From positions 3,162,001 to 3,226,000 of the forward strand of contig JAULSU010000003.1 of the NCBI GenBank assembly GCA_030512335.1: 64,000 bases of DNA. The letters are read 5' to 3'. The stretch comes from Immersiella caudata (lineage: Eukaryota; Ascomycota; Sordariomycetes; Sordariales; Lasiosphaeriaceae). Of this stretch, positions 12,434-23,801 are shown piece by piece. The notes beneath the pieces were generated by a model. The model ran no database searches, was not told the DNA's origin, and was given only the letters and a program-made list of their open reading frames with translations. Made by a program: the position numbers and the translations under genes. Within the stretch, counting starts at the first letter, position 1. Each line of letters begins with the position of its first letter.

Positions 12434-14460
12434 ATGGCGACCTCTGCATCTCTGAAGGACCGCATCTCTGCGCCGCTCGAGGCTGGCGGGTCGGTCGCCG
12501 ATGACCATCAACTATCTGGTCGCATGGCCACGGCGCTGGAGTATGCATCGACGCGACTCTCGAGGAAGGTGGCCCATATCACTCTCTTGGTTGTCCAGCG
12601 AGAACATCAGCTGCCACCACCGTCGCCCCAGTCGCCCTACTCGCTCTCTTCTCCCCTCGCCTCTCCTGCCTGGTACCCTACAGCTACGTCGCCTACCACC
12701 ACGTCAGCTCGCTCCACCATTAGTAACCTCAAGCAACTCATCCGCTCAAGCAATACCACTGAGGTGCCCATTCGGGAGAGAATCGTCCATGTCGATTTCG
12801 ACAAGTTGCGGAATGGGACCATCTCACCGGCCTTCAGCGATGTTTCGGCGACATCGGTTTCCACGGCCTTTACAGCCGACTCGTCGGAATCAATCTTTAG
12901 CAGTCGGCTAGCATCATGGCCTGCCAGCCCGTCATGCCCCTCGATGCCCATGACACCAGCCACTCCTTTCACGGTTGTTTCTTCATCCACTGACACTGGA
13001 AGTGTCGTCTCGGGGCCGAGGTTGCAAAGAAATGCGGATGAATTCGGCATGCGGATGGTGTATGTTGGCCCACTCAGTCCCCGCGATGAGCGAGCGCTCA
13101 ACCAGACGCTTGAGAAGACGGCACGGAAGTTCAAAATAGGGTTTGTGCTCTCATCATTTTATGTGTTCCGTGGATGTCAGTCTTACTGAAAGTGGCTCAT
13201 AGGACTAGCTGGTTTTCCAACGCCACATCCCCTGAGGCCATCGGCCTCCCGCCGACCGTGGTTCAGCGATCCTTGGATCAAAACGAGGCACTCTTCGCAT
13301 CGAAAACCCTCACCCTCCTGTCTCTGGACCACCTATACACATTTCGCACCTGTCTTCAGTCATATGCGCGCACACAGTCGCCCTGCCGACTTGAAGACGC
13401 CGTTGACGAGCTCCGCCGCCTGATTCTCGCCAACGGCCGCCGAAAACTTCTCAAGAGTACTCTGCTCACCTCATACCGATGGCTCGACCCGGTCAGCGAG
13501 ACCGCACTTGCTGACGTTTGCCGCATGTATGGCCGTGCTTACGGAGGCGCAGAGGGAGAAAACGGTGTAGAGAATGACGTTGACCCTGTGCCAGCTTGGC
13601 CACTGCCAAACTTGGAAGTTCTCCCCCCACCGCCACCACCGCCAGCGATGACGGAATGCCCGAAAGCGAGGTGCAGCTGGATCGAAAAGAGGGAGGATGC
13701 ATCTAAGACCCCGCCGCCACCACCACCATCGTTGAACACCACACCGAAACAGTTGCAGGTGTCCCAGAATCGATGGTCCATGGCCGAAGAGAAGGAGATT
13801 TTCGGTGGCCTCATGAGCCTCGAGCTCGACGATGAAGATCTCGAGATCGACGCCATAGAGGCGTGGTATCGGCATGTGCAGCTACCACCTGTCGAAATCG
13901 AGGCGCCCGCCACAGTTGAGGTCGAAGCCTCGAAAGTGCGACAGATCGCCCCAAAGCTTGTTGCCTCTCCTCCAAAACGAAACATGGCGTTGCGATTGCA
14001 AACAACCTTTGAGAAACCGAAGCCAGCACTCGCACCACCAAATAACGATAACCACGTGTCGCAAGTACCTGGTGGCGTGCTACGACCACAACCACAAAAG
14101 CCACTGTCATTGCAGCAGGAACAACAACAGATCATCCAACTTGCTAGCAGTGCTGAAGAGGAGGAAGATTTGACAGCGCGGCCGGTGAGCGCCATCATCT
14201 CGCAGCCCACCCTCGGGTGGAACAGCATCTCAATTGATGGAGTGATGCTCAACACCCCAAATACCGCAACAGAGGGCAGCAGCCGCAACACCTTCGGACT
14301 GCACGACTTGATTTCGCCTATCTCCCCAACATCGCCTCAGCAACGGCTCGGCCCGTTGACGCCAAATGGGTACGATGATATCTCCCCTATTACTCGGAAC
14401 GAGTGGGGCTTCGTCACAAGAGCCCTGCCCAAAACTGCAGCAGTGGGGTGTGTTGAATGA
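12434..14460 (+). CDS. Conserved fungal protein of unknown function
   Basis: Two exons, 12434-13140 and 13203-14460, joined by a 62-nt intron with GTTTGT donor and TAG acceptor in phase 2; product 654 aa. The N-terminus has a helical segment (ALEYASTRLSRKVAHITLLVV) resembling the start of proteins I recall as DUF7582-type; that label is from memory and uncertain. A Ser/Thr-rich linker follows, then a compact helical region spanning the intron (about residues 210-340, including RTCLQSYARTQSPCRLEDAV). The C-terminal half looks disordered, with two polyproline tracts near residues 374-384 and 404-410 that could bind SH3 or profilin-type partners (inference). No catalytic motif, signal peptide or membrane segment is seen. 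It faces the PRCC gene tail to tail, 327 bp away. Confidence 0.8.
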
Positions 14461-14787
14461 ATGGCAAAAGGAAACCAAAAATGAAATGATTCGCTTCTAT
14501 GATGCATATTGGGATACTATGATTTTCCGGAGTTTTCTATTTTTCAGGGCAAAGGTTGATACCAGATCGATATTCTGATTCATTCTAAACTGCTACGCTA
14601 CCGCATTACAGTACCATGAGCCTCAGGGCCAAGGGAAGAGAGACATGTAATTACATGTATGATATGTTTCCATTACCAGCTTAGCTTCAACTTTACGGCT
14701 TTGACTGATATACCCTGGGTATCAAACGTATTTGAGTGCACGCTTTCGCTACCTATGTACCAAAAAGAAGGAATGCAAGCAGCTCAC

Positions 14788-16050
14788 TCACTTCCACCCA
14801 TACCGTCCTGCCGCATCCTTGCGGTTATTCTTCCCTTGGGCAAAGCTATCCTCCAACGCAGACTGGTTGTTCTGCGCCATATTGACCATCTGCCGCAGGC
14901 TGTGCTTGCCCGGCGCAATGGACCGCACCGGATTGTACGCTTGTTCGCCCGACGCCCGCAACGCCTCGTTGTGCTCGTACTCCTTTTCCATGTTGAAGTT
15001 GAGTACGCGAGCGTTGGCAGGAAGGGCGAACTCATTGCTGCCATTCTTGCCAGCCGCGCCACGACGGCCGAACAGCTCGCGTTGCGCCTTTTCCGACAGC
15101 TGTAGACCGTCGATAATGGAGCTGGCGGAGTGGAATTGCGCCGTGGGGTTGTAGTTTCCCTGCTCTGGTGGAGGGACGTAGCTTCCGTAATCGCCTGTCA
15201 CCCCGTCATCGTTGTACCCATCTCCTGTTGTGTCGACGCTTGGGTCCGTTCCAAACAGCGGCTCGTAGGCTCCCCCGCTGGTAGATTCCGTCTCTCTGGT
15301 TGGCGCATCGTCATCATCCATGGAAAACAGTGACACCTTTTTCGGCAGAGGCGGCGCGGCCGGCGATTTCAACGGTGCCCCCACCTTTGCCGCTGCCACA
15401 GGCGCCGCCTTTGCCGCCCCGGCCACCCCCTTCTTCTTCACCGGCTTTCGCGTCACGGACAACGGCTTAAACATCAGGGGCTTCCCCACAAGCTTAACAT
15501 CCTCTTCCGGTTGCTGCCCTTCTGGGATCGTCGGGCCCGTAGGCCCCTTCTTTGGCGCAGGCAGATTCAATCCCCCTCCCCCTCCCCCCTGCTCGTCTGT
15601 ATCCCCATCCCCTTCTCCGTCACTAACCGCCCTCCGTACGAACGAAGCCTCCGCTCCAGTCTTGAGACTTATCCCCCTTTTGACACCCGCACTCGTACCT
15701 GTGCTTGAGCTTGAGCTACCTGCTGCTCCTTCCGCCCCAGTCGTCTTGCCTGTTGCCACCGGCGCATTCTTCTTGGGCGCGGGCAGGAATGAACTGAACG
15801 CACTGAAGCGGCTTGTCCCCGCACCGCTGGCTGTTTTGGCGCGCTTCGCGGGGGGTTCGTCCGTGGCGTCGTTGGTAGGATCAGAGGTGGTGGGAAGGCT
15901 GACGATGATTTTGCCAGTGCCGTTGGGGTCGGAGCGGTCGATGAGTTTTTGGAAGGGCTTTTTAGTGGTGTTTGTAGATTTCGAAAGGGGCTGGGGGGTG
16001 GGATTGGTTTCGGAATCTGACTCGGAGTCGGAGTAGTCTACTAGGGCCAT
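14788..16050 (-). CDS. PRCC-domain protein (MAD2B-interacting / splicing-associated)
   Basis: Intronless 420-aa protein. The N-terminus MALVDYSDSESDSE and the C-terminus NRKDAAGRYGWK match the PRCC family, whose human member was named for papillary renal cell carcinoma, binds MAD2B and associates with splicing factors; nuclear location follows from the family. The central part is a low-complexity Lys/Ala/Pro/Gly linker with GPTGPT-like segments, and a conserved patch (KLVGKPLMFKPLSV) starts the domain near residue 200. The ATG at 16050 begins the typical acidic-serine N-terminus, so the start is secure. It is divergently arranged with AVO1, start codons 580 bp apart, leaving room for a shared promoter. 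No transport or enzyme motif is visible. Confidence 0.88.
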   Translation of the reverse strand: MALVDYSDSESDSETNPTPQPLSKSTNTTKKPFQKLIDRSDPNGTGKIIVSLPTTSDPTNDATDEPPAKRAKTASGAGTSRFSAFSSFLPAPKKNAPVATGKTTGAEGAAGSSSSSTGTSAGVKRGISLKTGAEASFVRRAVSDGEGDGDTDEQGGGGGGLNLPAPKKGPTGPTIPEGQQPEEDVKLVGKPLMFKPLSVTRKPVKKKGVAGAAKAAPVAAAKVGAPLKSPAAPPLPKKVSLFSMDDDDAPTRETESTSGGAYEPLFGTDPSVDTTGDGYNDDGVTGDYGSYVPPPEQGNYNPTAQFHSASSIIDGLQLSEKAQRELFGRRGAAGKNGSNEFALPANARVLNFNMEKEYEHNEALRASGEQAYNPVRSIAPGKHSLRQMVNMAQNNQSALEDSFAQGKNNRKDAAGRYGWK

Positions 16051-16630
16051 GATTGTGGTGTTGCGTTGGGTGTGATGGGAACAGTGGTGGTGATGGGGTT
16101 TGCGGGTGTAATGCCGTCGCTGCTTTGCTTTTGGGTTCTAGGTTTTTGGGGTGGGCTGAGCACGGTGGGGAGACGCGCTGGTGCGCCTAGTTACTTGGGG
16201 TACCGACTCGGGACTTCGGGGATGCGGGTTAAACTTGGGGGATGTGAGAGAATTGAAGGCCTAATAAGTCAAAGAAACAAGCTTACAGCTGACAGTTTAT
16301 GCAAGTCCCTTCTGTTTATCTCTTTCAAGAGTTGGTTTTCTTTTTTGGAGCTATCTGTCCCCAATAGTCAATAATTCTATTTGATAGTTTTACATGGACA
16401 TCCTCCTAAAGGTACCCTCAAGGTCTACAAATCTGCGGCCGAGCTTACCCCACTAAGTCTAGGGGCACCACCCCCGTCTTATCGAGGCTGAATCCCCCAC
16501 CTTGTGCATGGTTCTCGTTAATCTGGCAGTCTCCTGTTCCACACATCAAACCCTCAACTCCTGAGCTTGGTGTGAACAACAACACGCGCTTCACCAACAA
16601 GGCCCCCCAGCTCAATGCCGCGTCGCAACG
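16051..16630. promoter_or_regulatory. Divergent promoter region between PRCC-domain gene and AVO1
   Basis: The 580 bp between two outward-facing start codons must hold both promoters and leaders. It includes a T-rich tract around 16310-16345. I see no clear TATA box or repeated operator-like motif. Confidence 0.6.
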
Positions 16631-19213
16631 ATGTCGGTGATCCAGGTTGAAGAGTGCGCATCTCACAACCCGGTTTCTTCAGTTTGCTTGGCTACTCGCG
16701 GTTCAATCCTCCCTGCTAACTCAAGTTCACCGTGTCTAGTCTGGTCTTGTACCAATTGCGATCGAGCTACCTGAACGAAGTCGCCGATGGGGTTGGAGAA
16801 CGCCTATTTACACTGAACGAGAACTTTCTCAATTCGGCACCCTTCAAATCAGCTGGATGGCGTCCGAATCCTGCACTCATCAAGAGGACCCACTCCCCCC
16901 CTATCCCGACCGCAATCGCGTCCGAATACTTCCAGGCCCCACGGGTGACAAGGTTATCGCTCGAAGATGAAGGGGAGGAGGGAAATGTATTCGCTGGAGG
17001 GGGGGCGGATGCAGCGGCGGCCGGTCTCGCGACGAAGCGCCGGAGACGTCGCGAGCAAATGGAAGAAGACGACAGTAGCGACCTGAGCGACGAGAGCGAC
17101 GATGAGCCGGACCAGCGAGCCGCCCAGCAGATAAAGTTTGCCAAGATGCCGCTTCGGAACCGCTCTGGCTCCTCACCGCTTCAGTCCTCCAACCTCCGGC
17201 CCCCGAACACTGCGCCGTCGCCGCGCGCGGCGCCCCGAAGAGGCTCGCAGTCCGCGCTTGAAACAGTGAAGGAGAGGGCGCGTCGCGACACCGTGACCAG
17301 CAGTGAAGTGTCGTCGGAGAATGAGTTTGACGCGTCTGGGTTTCACAAGCACCGGGAAGCGGCCAGGCTAGCCGCTCGTGCGGCGAAGCTCTCAGGGAAA
17401 CCGAGTATGGAGCCTGCCGTCGGCGTTAAACGTCAGGAGAGCGACCTCCTGGAGGAGGAGGAAGAAGAGGAGGATTCAGACGCATCCGACATGTCTTCCG
17501 CCTTCCTCGAGAGCATCGACTCCACTTCCGTTCTGGACGCTGTCAAACAGCCCATCAACGCTTCTCCTCGAGACCAAGTAGTGGGCACGCCACCCCGAGA
17601 GTTTACAAGACGATCCACAATTCGAAGGTCTGCCATGCCCGCGCCATTGCAGATATCCATTGGCGAACTGCCTCCTCCCCGCCCCATGAGCACCATACGA
17701 CCGATCAGCATGATGCAGCCCAAGAGCTTGCTTTCAGCTGCGCTGAAGGCCAAGAAAACGAAGCCCGCGCTTCCTTTTGATAGCTTTGCATCACTTTCTG
17801 GACAGGGAGATCCAAACCCCATCACGCTACGGATATACGCGCCATTCTCCAAGAAGCCGTCGACGCCGTTTGAAGTATTGATCCGCAGGACGGTTCACGA
17901 GGGAGAGGGTGGCGATAGGTCTGTGACCGTCGCCGACCTTATTGGCCTCAGTCTATGGCGGTACAACGAGGAGAAGCTGGAGCCGCCGCTACCAAATGAC
18001 AAGTTGAACGTAAATTGGTGGACTCTGCGGATGGTGGAAGAGGATGGAGAGGTTGATGATGATTTCCCTCCTCTGGAACGGAAGAAACCGCTTGTCTCCT
18101 TCACGACGGCAAATAACAGGGCCGTGAGAGGACGCGCAAACTCCAAGGTCTACGATATGTTCGCCTTGGCGCAGGCGTCGCAGGCAGAGTTCACCGAGAA
18201 CCAGAAGCTGACGCCGCAGTTTGAGCAAGAAGACGCAGGTGAGGGCCGTGAGGATGACACTACACCTCGAAATACGCCGAAGCCCGAAAACTTCATGCCT
18301 CCGCCGGCCCAGCCCCGGGATAATCCGCTGCTCAATACCACCTACCGCGCAAACACATCCATGTTCGCGGATATGCCCCAACCAGCACAGCCAACTTCGC
18401 AAAACATGATGCGCGGCGAAAAGAAGCTTCTGCGAGTCCACATTCACTCATCGGACATTGCGCCCGGACAAATGGTGACCCTGGATGTTACGACGGAGAC
18501 GTGGCTGGCCGATGTTCTCGACATTGTCTGCCGGAAGAGGCAGCTGGATAAAGCCAACCATGTCCTCAAACTTCCTAGCTCCGGGACAGTGATCTTGCTG
18601 GATCGCACAGTCAACTCGCTTGGGAACGTGTCCGACATAGACCTCTACAGGCGCAGATTTGCGACCGACGGCCCCTTGACGATGACTGGTTCGCCAAGCA
18701 GTTCGTCGCCGCGCCCGCTGCTATTTGCAGACAACGCGAGCTGGAACAAGTCTAAAAAGACAAAGATCATGGGGACCCACCCTCTGGCCAAGGAGGTTCT
18801 AAAGCAGGACGAACTTGCTGTTAGCTCCAATTACAAAAAGTACACAGTGTGGCGAAAGCAGGCAATGCGATTGATGTCGGAGAGGCTGTTTGCTATCGAC
18901 GGCGAATACGTCCACATCATGCCGGCCTCTGGTGGCAAGATGGTGGAAGGGGATGGGAAGACTACGACAGTGCACTTCAGCAACGTTGTTGGGTGCAAGG
19001 TATCGCGAAAACACCCAACAAACTTCAAAGTAGGTGGCGTGCCAAAGCAGACAATTCGTGTTGTGGACCGTGTGCTGACAAACCCCTCCCTAGCTTGTCG
19101 TCTTCAAGTCGACCGAGACTAAGCGGTACGACTTTGTCACAAACAGCGCAGAGTACGCTGCGGACATTGTGCAGGAACTCAAGAAGGGCATCTCACCGTA
19201 TCGAGATGTTTGA
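16631..19213 (+). CDS. AVO1: AVO1/Sin1, TORC2 subunit (CRIM and PH domains)
   Basis: Scaffold subunit of TOR complex 2, which recruits AGC-kinase substrates at the plasma membrane. Exons: 16631-16653, 16740-19029, 19094-19213 (2433 nt, 810 aa). The first coding exon is only 23 nt (ATG to GAA-GA) with a GTGCGC donor; it restores the family N-terminus MSVIQVED before LVLYQLRSSYL. A GTG codon at 16732 is not a start. NPALIKRTHSPPIPTA is a conserved Sin1 block. The CRIM domain spans about residues 368-484 (TLRIYAPFSKK, WWTLRMVEEDGEVDDDFP). A Ras-binding-like segment follows, and a C-terminal PH domain runs from about 701 to the end; the last intron (19030-19093, phase 0) splits it between TNFK and LVVFKSTETKRYDF. 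The 90-350 region is acidic, serine-rich and probably disordered. Confidence 0.93.
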
Positions 19214-20370
19214 GAGCAATCAACCAAAGGACACTACTGGAGTCAGTTGGTGCGCCGCTCTGATTCCGTCCATCTTGGACGGCTTAGCCCACATGGCAGA
19301 TGGCGTAGCGTGGCATAGTCGTGGCGCAGCGGACTCTAGAGCGCAGCTAGCCCTTATTCAAACTCATCAGACGGAAGGCGTCTCTGGTTTTTGAATCCAA
19401 GCAGACTTTGCACCGCCTTGTCGCCGTAAAAGTCAAATCGTTGGGGCACGTTGGGAGGAGGGAGGGAGCCGATCCTGTCAGTAATGGCAAGATTGGTAGA
19501 GAGACACAAGTGGTCGCACACTGCGACACTCTTCCCCACATTCCCGGTGCTCTTCTCCGCAGGCTCCCACAAACTCGTTTGGGACACTGCTGGGGGCGTC
19601 GAAATAAAGTTGTGATCCCTGCATTCATGCATGCAACCGCATGCAGGGTCTCCGAAGACGGGGATGCGAGCAGCTGCAAGTGGCTGAATGACACACACCT
19701 GTGCAGTAGCTCAGAGCTAACCGAAGCAACGCCAGCATGGAGCCTTGGATCCTCACACCCAGGCCCAAGGCCGGGACTTGGCCCATAGGGACTCGTCCAA
19801 ATTCGAGACCGGAAGTTACGGCGCATCTAATGGGTCCGAACCTCCACGTTGACGGACCGGAAACGCGCGCCGCGATGTAATCATGACAATGCTCAGCGAT
19901 GGCGCGACGATAACTCGCACAATAGCCTCGCCTGTGCTAAGGGGGGGGCCTATACGCAAGGTGTATTCTGGCTGCTTTCTGGACGCGGTCAAGGCTGATC
20001 TGCCCTCGCCTGCATGAGGAGGCACCGTCAGACTTCAGATTGCGTCACTACCAGCGCAGTCCGCATGTCGGAAGCTGGAACTAGCGTGTCTCCCACCGCG
20101 ATGTTGACCCGCCAGTTGAACGCTACCGCTGGCGATAGGCGTGGGCTCAGGGGCGACCGCATGCATATACCCGACAACCGTAGGAGCTGATCTGCCCTTC
20201 AACGGGAGATATAAAGGGGATCACATCCGGGTCGAGTCCTCAATTTTGGTGTCATCTCCAGCCACACTCAGAAAGCACACTCCGCACTCGTTCAGCATCC
20301 TCTCCCGCACACCCGCCAGCAACTTCCAACCCGCGCACCTACATACCTTTTCACCACCCAACCCGTCAAC
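19214..20370. other. Intergenic, promoter of the small secreted protein gene
   Basis: No coding signal is recognised. The right end carries a TATA box at 20209-20216 and a C/A-rich leader just before the ATG at 20371, which suits a strongly expressed small secreted protein. Confidence 0.55.
20209..20216 (+). promoter_or_regulatory. TATA box of the small secreted protein gene
   Basis: ATATAAAG in the context GAGATATAAAGGGG lies about 155-162 bp upstream of the ATG at 20371. With a leader of 100-130 nt this fits the usual TATA-to-start spacing of a highly expressed fungal gene. Confidence 0.55.
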
Positions 20371-20876
20371 ATGCGTTATACGGCTTTCCTCGTGGCTCTT
20401 GCCTCCTACGCTTCGGCAAGTTTTCAGTCGTTCTTCTCACAGAGCAGGCGCCCACTAACACCGCCCAGGCTCAAACAGCTGTTACCCTCACGAGCACACA
20501 GAGCGGAGCTGCTGCCACTTCGATCGCCAGCTCCCAATCTTCGAGACTGAGCTCCGAGTCGACCCACTCTAGCTCGGTCCTCTCTTCGATCACCTCGGCT
20601 GCCAGCTCGCAGCTCAACTCCATCAGCAGCGATGCCGCCAGCCTCCTCTCGTCCTACTCATCGCAGCTGGCCACGGCAACGGGCTCCGATCGCGAGTCCA
20701 TCACCTCGGCCCTCGGCTCCCTGACCAGCTCGGTCGCCTCGCGTGTGAGCTCCGTCACCAACGCCGCCTCCTCGACCCGCACCACGGCCACCAGCCCCAA
20801 CGCTGCCCCGATGAAGACCGGCGCCGTGGCCGTCGGTGCCCTTCTCGGTGGCGCGGCCGTCTTGGTCAACCTTTAG
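20371..20876 (+). CDS. Small Ser/Ala-rich secreted protein, probably GPI-anchored
   Basis: 150 aa from exons 20371-20415 and 20469-20876. Residues 1-16 (MRYTAFLVALASYASA) form a signal peptide with an ASA-Q cleavage site. The mature part is almost all Ser, Ala, Thr and Leu, likely O-glycosylated, and the last 25 residues (AAPMKTGAVAVGALLGGAA...) form the small-residue plus hydrophobic tail of a GPI-anchor signal. A cell-wall or surface mannoprotein is therefore likely. The 53-nt intron is read as GC-AG: donor GCAAGT, branch CTAAC, acceptor CCCAG, phase 0. The only nearby GT donor (GTTTTC, 3 nt downstream) would give the wrong phase. The gene has its own TATA box. I recognise no named family. 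Confidence 0.82.
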
Positions 20877-21395
20877 TTCAAGCTTTAGGCCCGATTGAGT
20901 TTCAGAAGGCTTATAAACACTGCACACGTGGTGGTTTCTTTTGTGGATGCTAGGATGATGAGTTGCGGGTGTAGATCAGTGTGTAACATTTTCTGGTGTA
21001 TCAGCATTGGGTTGGGGAGGGACCTTTGGGTCTTTCATTTGGCATTTTCACTCTATATAATTCTACCTTTGGTAGTCAGCAGTTAATTCCATCTTCGTTG
21101 CTAGCGTGTCCGGTCCTGTGACAGGTACCGAACTTGCTGGTGTGGTGGTATCTCACATACTGTCTAATTCGCCGTCCTGTCGCTGAAGCACGTGTTCTGG
21201 AATTCAAACATGCTTCTAATATTGATCCAATGAGCGAGTTCTTCTTACTGGTACAATGTCACTCCAATGCTCGGCGTCTGTCTGACTGCAGTCCTGGGAA
21301 CCTCGCCCAAAGTTGAACGCCGTCCAAGTCAAAGTGCCCCAACTGCCAGATTAGTTGCAGGGGGGATACGCATCAAATCTCTAGCTCGCGCGCTC
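20877..21395. other. Convergent 3' flanks, no gene recognised
   Basis: This holds the 3' untranslated regions of the secreted protein gene (plus) and the NFKBIL1-like gene (minus). It is T-rich, with no open frame of interest. Confidence 0.55.
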
Positions 21396-22505
21396 CTAGC
21401 CAACAGCGTTCTTCCGGGTATCATTCCAAAGCGCATCCACCACCTGAAAAATCGTCGTGATGTCTTTCATCACCTCCGGGTCGACCTTGCCACCCAACCG
21501 CTGCTGCATCTTATCCGGGTGCCAGCGCACCCTCTCCTCCTTCAGCCTCGCCGCAAACTCCCTCTCCCCCACCTCCTCCAATGCCAACCCGCCTACAAAG
21601 AACGCCCTCACCTCCTCTGCCATCTCTTCCTTCCCGTCCCGGATCACAGGCCACGGAATCCCTCCTACCTCCTGTCCATCCCATTCTTCCCACCTCCTCC
21701 TATATCCCTCCCACCTCTCCCTCCACCCCTTCTTCCGCCTCCTCTCCTCCCCTCTCCTCAAACTTTTCTCCACCTCTGCCCTTACCCTCTCTTCCTCCTC
21801 ATCCCGCCTCTCCCTCTCCTCTTGCGCCTTCCTCCTCTTTTCCCGCTCCTCCACCAGCCCCGCGTGCGTCTTCTCCCACATCTTCTGCCGCACGTACGCG
21901 GCGTACTCTTCATCCGTCATCCCTTCCAACTCGCCACCGGGACGGCTCCGCTCCGAAGAGTACACATGGATGGGCTGGCCGTAGACAGATTCCCAATAGG
22001 CGGCGCCTTCGTCGTCGGCCATGGCGTCGAAGAGGGATTCGCGGAAGGCGGCGTCCGGGTCCAACGGGTCGGGCGCAAATGGGTCTGGTACTGGGGGTGA
22101 GGGGGAGCGCGTGCGTTGGCGATGGCGGCGTTTGCGGGGGCGGGAGGGGTCGGAGGGGGAGTGGTGCTGGCGGCGGTGGTGACGGCGCGGACGGTCGGGC
22201 GGCTCGCGGTGGGGGGACTTGCTTGCCCTGCTATGGCGGGGGCTTCGGTGGGAGTCTCGGGCGCTGCGCTCGTCACGTGAGCTTCGGGTGCGCTCTGATT
22301 TGAAGCGGAATTTAGATGGGCGGGGGGCGGTGGAGGAGGCTGTTGTTGATGGGGCTGCTAGCTCGGGGTCCGTTGACTCATTGGGTGGAAGAGTTGAGTC
22401 GCCGCCATCGCGAAGGTGGCTGCCCCTTTTGGTGTTGCCATTGTGTTCTGGAGAGTGGAAAGAGGAGAGCACTCTGCGTCGCTTCGGCGAACGAGCGGAG
22501 GACAT
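21396..22505 (-). CDS. NFKBIL1-like protein with C-terminal J-like HPD segment
   Basis: 369 aa, no intron. The frame stays open upstream to 22652, but that end begins with TTG; the first ATG is at 22505 (MSSARSPKRRRV), so I start there. Residues 1-150 are Arg/Ser-rich, RS-like and low-complexity, then comes an acidic patch (DPDAAFRESLFDAMADDEGAAYWESVYG). A highly charged helix rich in Glu and Arg (probable coiled coil, about residues 205-280) precedes the C-terminal block containing VRWHPDKMQQRLGG. This arrangement matches NF-kappa-B inhibitor-like protein 1, whose C-terminus carries the same Trp-His-Pro-Asp motif. In fungi without NF-kappa-B the role is unlikely to be immune; the RS-type N-terminus suggests nuclear RNA metabolism (inference). 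Confidence 0.82.
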   Translation of the reverse strand: MSSARSPKRRRVLSSFHSPEHNGNTKRGSHLRDGGDSTLPPNESTDPELAAPSTTASSTAPRPSKFRFKSERTRSSRDERSARDSHRSPRHSRASKSPHREPPDRPRRHHRRQHHSPSDPSRPRKRRHRQRTRSPSPPVPDPFAPDPLDPDAAFRESLFDAMADDEGAAYWESVYGQPIHVYSSERSRPGGELEGMTDEEYAAYVRQKMWEKTHAGLVEEREKRRKAQEERERRDEEEERVRAEVEKSLRRGEERRRKKGWRERWEGYRRRWEEWDGQEVGGIPWPVIRDGKEEMAEEVRAFFVGGLALEEVGEREFAARLKEERVRWHPDKMQQRLGGKVDPEVMKDITTIFQVVDALWNDTRKNAVG

Positions 22506-23801
22506 CGTGGGTTTGTTTGGCGGGTTGTGGTGTTGAAGGTTGGAAAATACAGTGGAGACGTTGTCTTGGAGGGGGTTTACAGTGGGGCTCAACTGTGGCT
22601 GGCGCTGCGGCTCTCGTTGCCGAACTTGGGATATTGCGTCATCGCTCTCCAATTTGGTTGGCTGATCCCTGTCCGTTCCAGCCCTTAGCGACGGTTCCTT
22701 CCGCTTGGTGTGACAGGTTCCAGGTTTCCAGAAGACACGACGTTGGGTTCGTGGTACTGTGCTGTTGGGGTGAACTGGAGTTGTTTACGTCGTCAAGGTG
22801 TCGGATGGTGAGGTGCGCATTCTACGAGAATTTGTGGGACTGTATGGTGTCATCGGCGGCTTGCCTAGGGTGCCGGAGTTGCGGCAACTTCACGACGCCA
22901 AGACATCGCGTCGCGAACGCGTGATGGCGAGATGACACTGTGCGCGCGGCCTGAGGCGAGAGCTCAAATGGGGCCCCTCTATGAAAGTCCCTGCTCAGGC
23001 GACAGTGATGCCCTCGGCATCGATAAGCAGGCGATTGAAACCTGACCGGACAGTGGGAAAGTTGTCCGCACACTGCATATTGCATGACCCCTTTCCTGTT
23101 GGCTGATCCATCAGGCAGAAAGAACCTGACGACAGAGCTGGCTCGGTCTCAAAAACTGCACACTCTACGGAAAGAACGGTCCCTAGTTCTTCGTCGGGTC
23201 TAGATCGTCCGTTCCCCGCATATCAGACGGGATAATAATAATATCACCGGCCTCTATAGCTGCAGTGCGACCAAACCACAACCTGGCAGACTGGTAGTAC
23301 AGAGCCGCAAAACAGACCTTCATTTTGCTTTTCTTCACCCCTATCGGAATGACGACTTCTCAATCACACCCGCTCGTGTCTCAGATACGCTAGGTCGATC
23401 ATTAGGCACTGGACTGGCTGGTCCGCCGAGGTCTCACAGGAGACGCTTCGAATACATGGGAGGTACAGCGGAGATACAAAACTGGTCCCTTGAGATTTGC
23501 ATCTTCCCATTCCATTTTCGTCTCCCACACTCCCCAGGCCGGGACAGGTGGACGTTGCAATAGGTGCGGTTGGACACCACGAGGTTGCTCTCCAGTGGAG
23601 AGTCCCATCTCAAGTGGATGCTGTGCTGTCCAAACAGTGATCATCCGACTGCATTCAGATATCACCAAGCAAAATGACTGATTGACGGGTGGCAGGGTGA
23701 CATGCCGAGCGTGCTTCGTCCCTCTGCTATTCGGCACCTGTTACCCCTCGTACCGAAGATGCTCTGGACGCCATAGGCTGTCGAGTTTCCGCGCAGCGAT
23801 T

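Noticed and set aside
21267..22100. Leu/Pro-rich 277-aa open frame on the plus strand
   Set aside because: Complement of the Arg/Glu-rich coiled coil of the NFKBIL1-like gene; no independent signal.
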